A DNA stretch of 64,000 nucleotides from Membranipora membranacea. Its lineage: Eukaryota > Bryozoa > Gymnolaemata > Cheilostomatida > Membraniporidae. The DNA is taken from contig OU612069.1 in assembly GCA_914767715.1 (NCBI GenBank), positions 5,952,001 through 6,016,000 on the forward strand, given 5' to 3'. Under the pieces are notes generated by a model that saw nothing but the letters and a program-made list of their open reading frames with translations, ran no database searches and was not told where the DNA came from. A program made the translations under genes and the position numbers. Shown one piece after another: positions 61,701 through 64,000 of this stretch; position 1 is the first letter of the stretch; each line of letters starts with the position of its first letter.

Positions 61701-64000
61701 GGCTTTCGGTTAGAAGATGTGTCTTTGCCCATTTAAGGCTGCATTACCAGACTAAAATCCATTTTTTACAGCACAATAGGTGTGAACTTGATTAGTGCTG
61801 CCAAAAAAAATGAATTTACTATGATGTTCAAGAGCCTGTCTGCAAACATGTCTGACAAACAACAAAACCGATAAGGTGGAAACAACAGTAATTATTTTGT
61901 CTTTTTGTCCTGTAACGGTAATTATTTTCTCCTTTTTGTTTTTGTAAATACTTTTGAGAGAGAAACTGCTTTAGTTCGTATCATTAAGAAAGTTTAGCGG
62001 CACATCTGGCAGTTCAATGACTCAATGAAAAAGAAGCTGTGTTGATACCTTTAGTCGGCGTTGATTTTTATTTTTAAGCACTCACCACCAGGTAAGTGGC
62101 TGACAGGATACCCGACCGTTAGCCTGTGTCCATGCGGACACAGTTGGGGGACAACCTGTACTGGACCGTATAGACGGAAAGGCAACTTGTTTTATTGGAC
62201 AGACCAATTTTGCTGAATAGGCATGGGCGGATAGTCAAAACGGAATGCCCAACTGCTTCAGCTTGATCTGAAACCTTTACCGACTTGCCCCCAGTGAAAT
62301 TACATTATTGCTAGCAAGGTGCTTAGTTGACATTATGCTGAGAACAGCTTAAATTAAGAGATTGCATGTGCCAGTTAAAAGTCTTCATCAACAAGAAGAG
62401 ATGTTAGGGCCCGTGTAAAATTTACACAAATTTGGAGCAGTCCAGTGCTATAAATAGCAAGATTGCTCTTGTATGATGACTGTAATGACTGAATACTTTA
62501 AAACACCACCTGTATTACTGACCCTTATTTGAGCAGAACAGAATAGACCTAGATGAGCATGCATGCAATGACTGGTTCATGTTCTAGCTTGAATTTAAAA
62601 AACCTAACATAGCAAGCAAGCATTTTCCCATTTACTACACGGCACTTAGACGTACGTCTTGTGTTACACTTGTTTAGACAAAGAGGGGAATAAGTGACAA
62701 TAACAGCAGGCACTCCCATTATTATGTCATAAGACTGATCAGTGTGAACATCCCTCAATCTCTAGACCACATTTGGTGATGCTCGCTTCCTGTTGCCATC
62801 ATTTACCTAAGCCATGGATCTTGCCAATGCGACGCCCATCGAATTAAGTCACAATATATTGGAACAGCCTTGGAGAAACCAGTCTGCTCAAACAACTGTT
62901 TTCTCTTGACATACTCATTCGAGAACAAACTACTGCAGCCTTTTGAGCATTCCTGTTTAAGGAGAGCGAGGTGTGAAACTGCATAAAAATGACATAAAGA
63001 GGAAGCAATCGTACTTGGAAAACAGCCAGTCTTGTCTTTTCTCTTTACATGAGAGCTCCAATTCAGAATCGATCAATCAAACTTAATGTAGATGATCAAT
63101 TGAAATGTGTGCATGATAAATATTTGTAGAGTTTCCAAAAAATTATATATACACAAAAGGAAGTTATTAAATATTAAATCAAAATCAGAGTTCCCAATTT
63201 TAGGTTTTTTTTCAAAAGACAGTTAATCATATTTATCCCTGTTGTCAGGGAACACCATGGCCACTGGGATTTAATAAAAAATTGAAAAGCAATAAATCTA
63301 ATACAGCATAGGTGCTCAATTAGTCTGTGTCCCAATCTCTTACAACTCAGATATTTCTGTCCAGTGACCACCAATGCATTATAAGTAACACCAAACAATA
63401 CTTAACAACTATGTCAAGGTCTGTAGGCTATTATGATACAATACAATTCATTTAATATATGTGGTATCCAGTCATTACGAAGTGCAGCGAAGTGCAGCGA
63501 AGTGAAAAAGTTATGTTTGTCATCTAACATGTCAGCTCTTTGTTGTTTGATCTCAACCAAAGTTTGTATGCAGTACATGCTTGGCACTGAGAACTTTACT
63601 CTGAATAATATAAGAAAATATGGCTGTGTATACAGAAACTTACTGTATTAGCCAAATGATTACTGAAAATAAGCGAAGGTTCTCAAAAATTATTGATCCT
63701 ACTAATCTGTGCCTTTCCCTTGTACAGAGACAGCTAGATATTGATAGTTGTATCATCAAAGAATGCAGCAGTGTTTCCGTTGGAGGGGAGGGGAGCGGGG
63801 GGCCTGACAGCGCCTCTGTCAAACCAAAAAAGCTTTATCTCTTTAATCCAAGAGTTCATTTGGTGTTCCACTGCGCTGCACAGGATAGTCAATGAAGACA
63901 GGATCACATCTGAAAGCTAAAACTCCATCCTGATTAGCAAGCCCTAACCTGAACAACCCTGATTATCACAATAAACAACATTTTAAATGAGTTAGATTTA
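58723..64000. repeat. repeat mosaic at the 5' side of the ROCO-caspase gene
   Basis: 58905-59315 is a decayed LINE RT C-terminus (LVNFGAKLFDDLPLTIKLCP). 59580-61330 matches the 24-26 kb segment. 61480-61800 and 62040-63000 are diverged copies of the other recurrent segments. 63220-63780 matches 27130-27700. 63780-64000 begins another G-rich unit, so the array probably continues past the window. No host exon recognised. Confidence 0.6.
58905..59315 (+). pseudogene. decayed LINE RT C-terminal fragment, second copy
   Basis: Same sequence family as 23380-23735, with the readable end LFDDLPLTIKLCPELKLFK. Several stops and frameshifts are shared with the first copy, so both descend by segmental duplication and not by separate insertions. 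Confidence 0.6.

Overview
This is an AT-rich eukaryotic (animal) nuclear window. Coding segments are split by GT-AG introns, several non-LTR retrotransposon (LINE) copies and TIR elements are present, and no bacterial-type gene packing is seen. An LRR-Roc-COR (ROCO) GTPase joined to a caspase-type domain suggests an early-branching invertebrate. A sponge is my best guess, but this rests on gene content and is not proven.

Layout. 1-177: the 3' end of an unrecognised plus-strand gene. About 0.6-3.4 kb: tRNA-derived remnants and a 0.5 kb direct duplication. 5.2-12.6 kb: a plus-strand multi-exon gene for a low-complexity, basic protein with an AT-hook-like motif and an RVSF motif. Its exon phases fit, but it is broken by in-frame stops, frameshifts and a minus-strand LINE (about 6.86-8.89 kb), so it reads as a pseudogene. 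12.6-14.0 kb: no gene seen.

14.05-17.89 kb, minus strand: four exons with matching splice phases encode, in order, an LRR pair, a Roc GTPase domain, a COR domain, a short linker and a complete caspase-like (peptidase C14) domain with His and Cys motifs. Upstream of it on the same strand, five 141-nt exons (at 23.0, 43.0, 51.3, 55.0 and 58.7 kb) each encode one more LRR pair. All have the same acceptor and donor and are phase 2 on both sides, so any number can be spliced in without changing frame. The gene's 5' end lies beyond 64 kb or was not recognised.

18-64 kb is almost entirely a mosaic of repeated intron segments carrying those LRR exons. It includes a nearly identical 3.7 kb tandem duplication (about 48.2-51.9 and 51.9-55.65 kb). 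The mosaic was later hit by LINEs (25.2-26.0, 30.96-33.15 and 41.5-42.1 kb), a 261-bp MITE with TA target-site duplication (29.1 kb) and a 705-bp TIR element (34.15 kb).

Working model (inference): an LRR sensor array is joined through a Roc-COR GTPase switch to a caspase protease, as one death or immune receptor. The LRR cassettes are amplified by local duplication and differ most at the predicted ligand-facing positions of the LRR beta strands.
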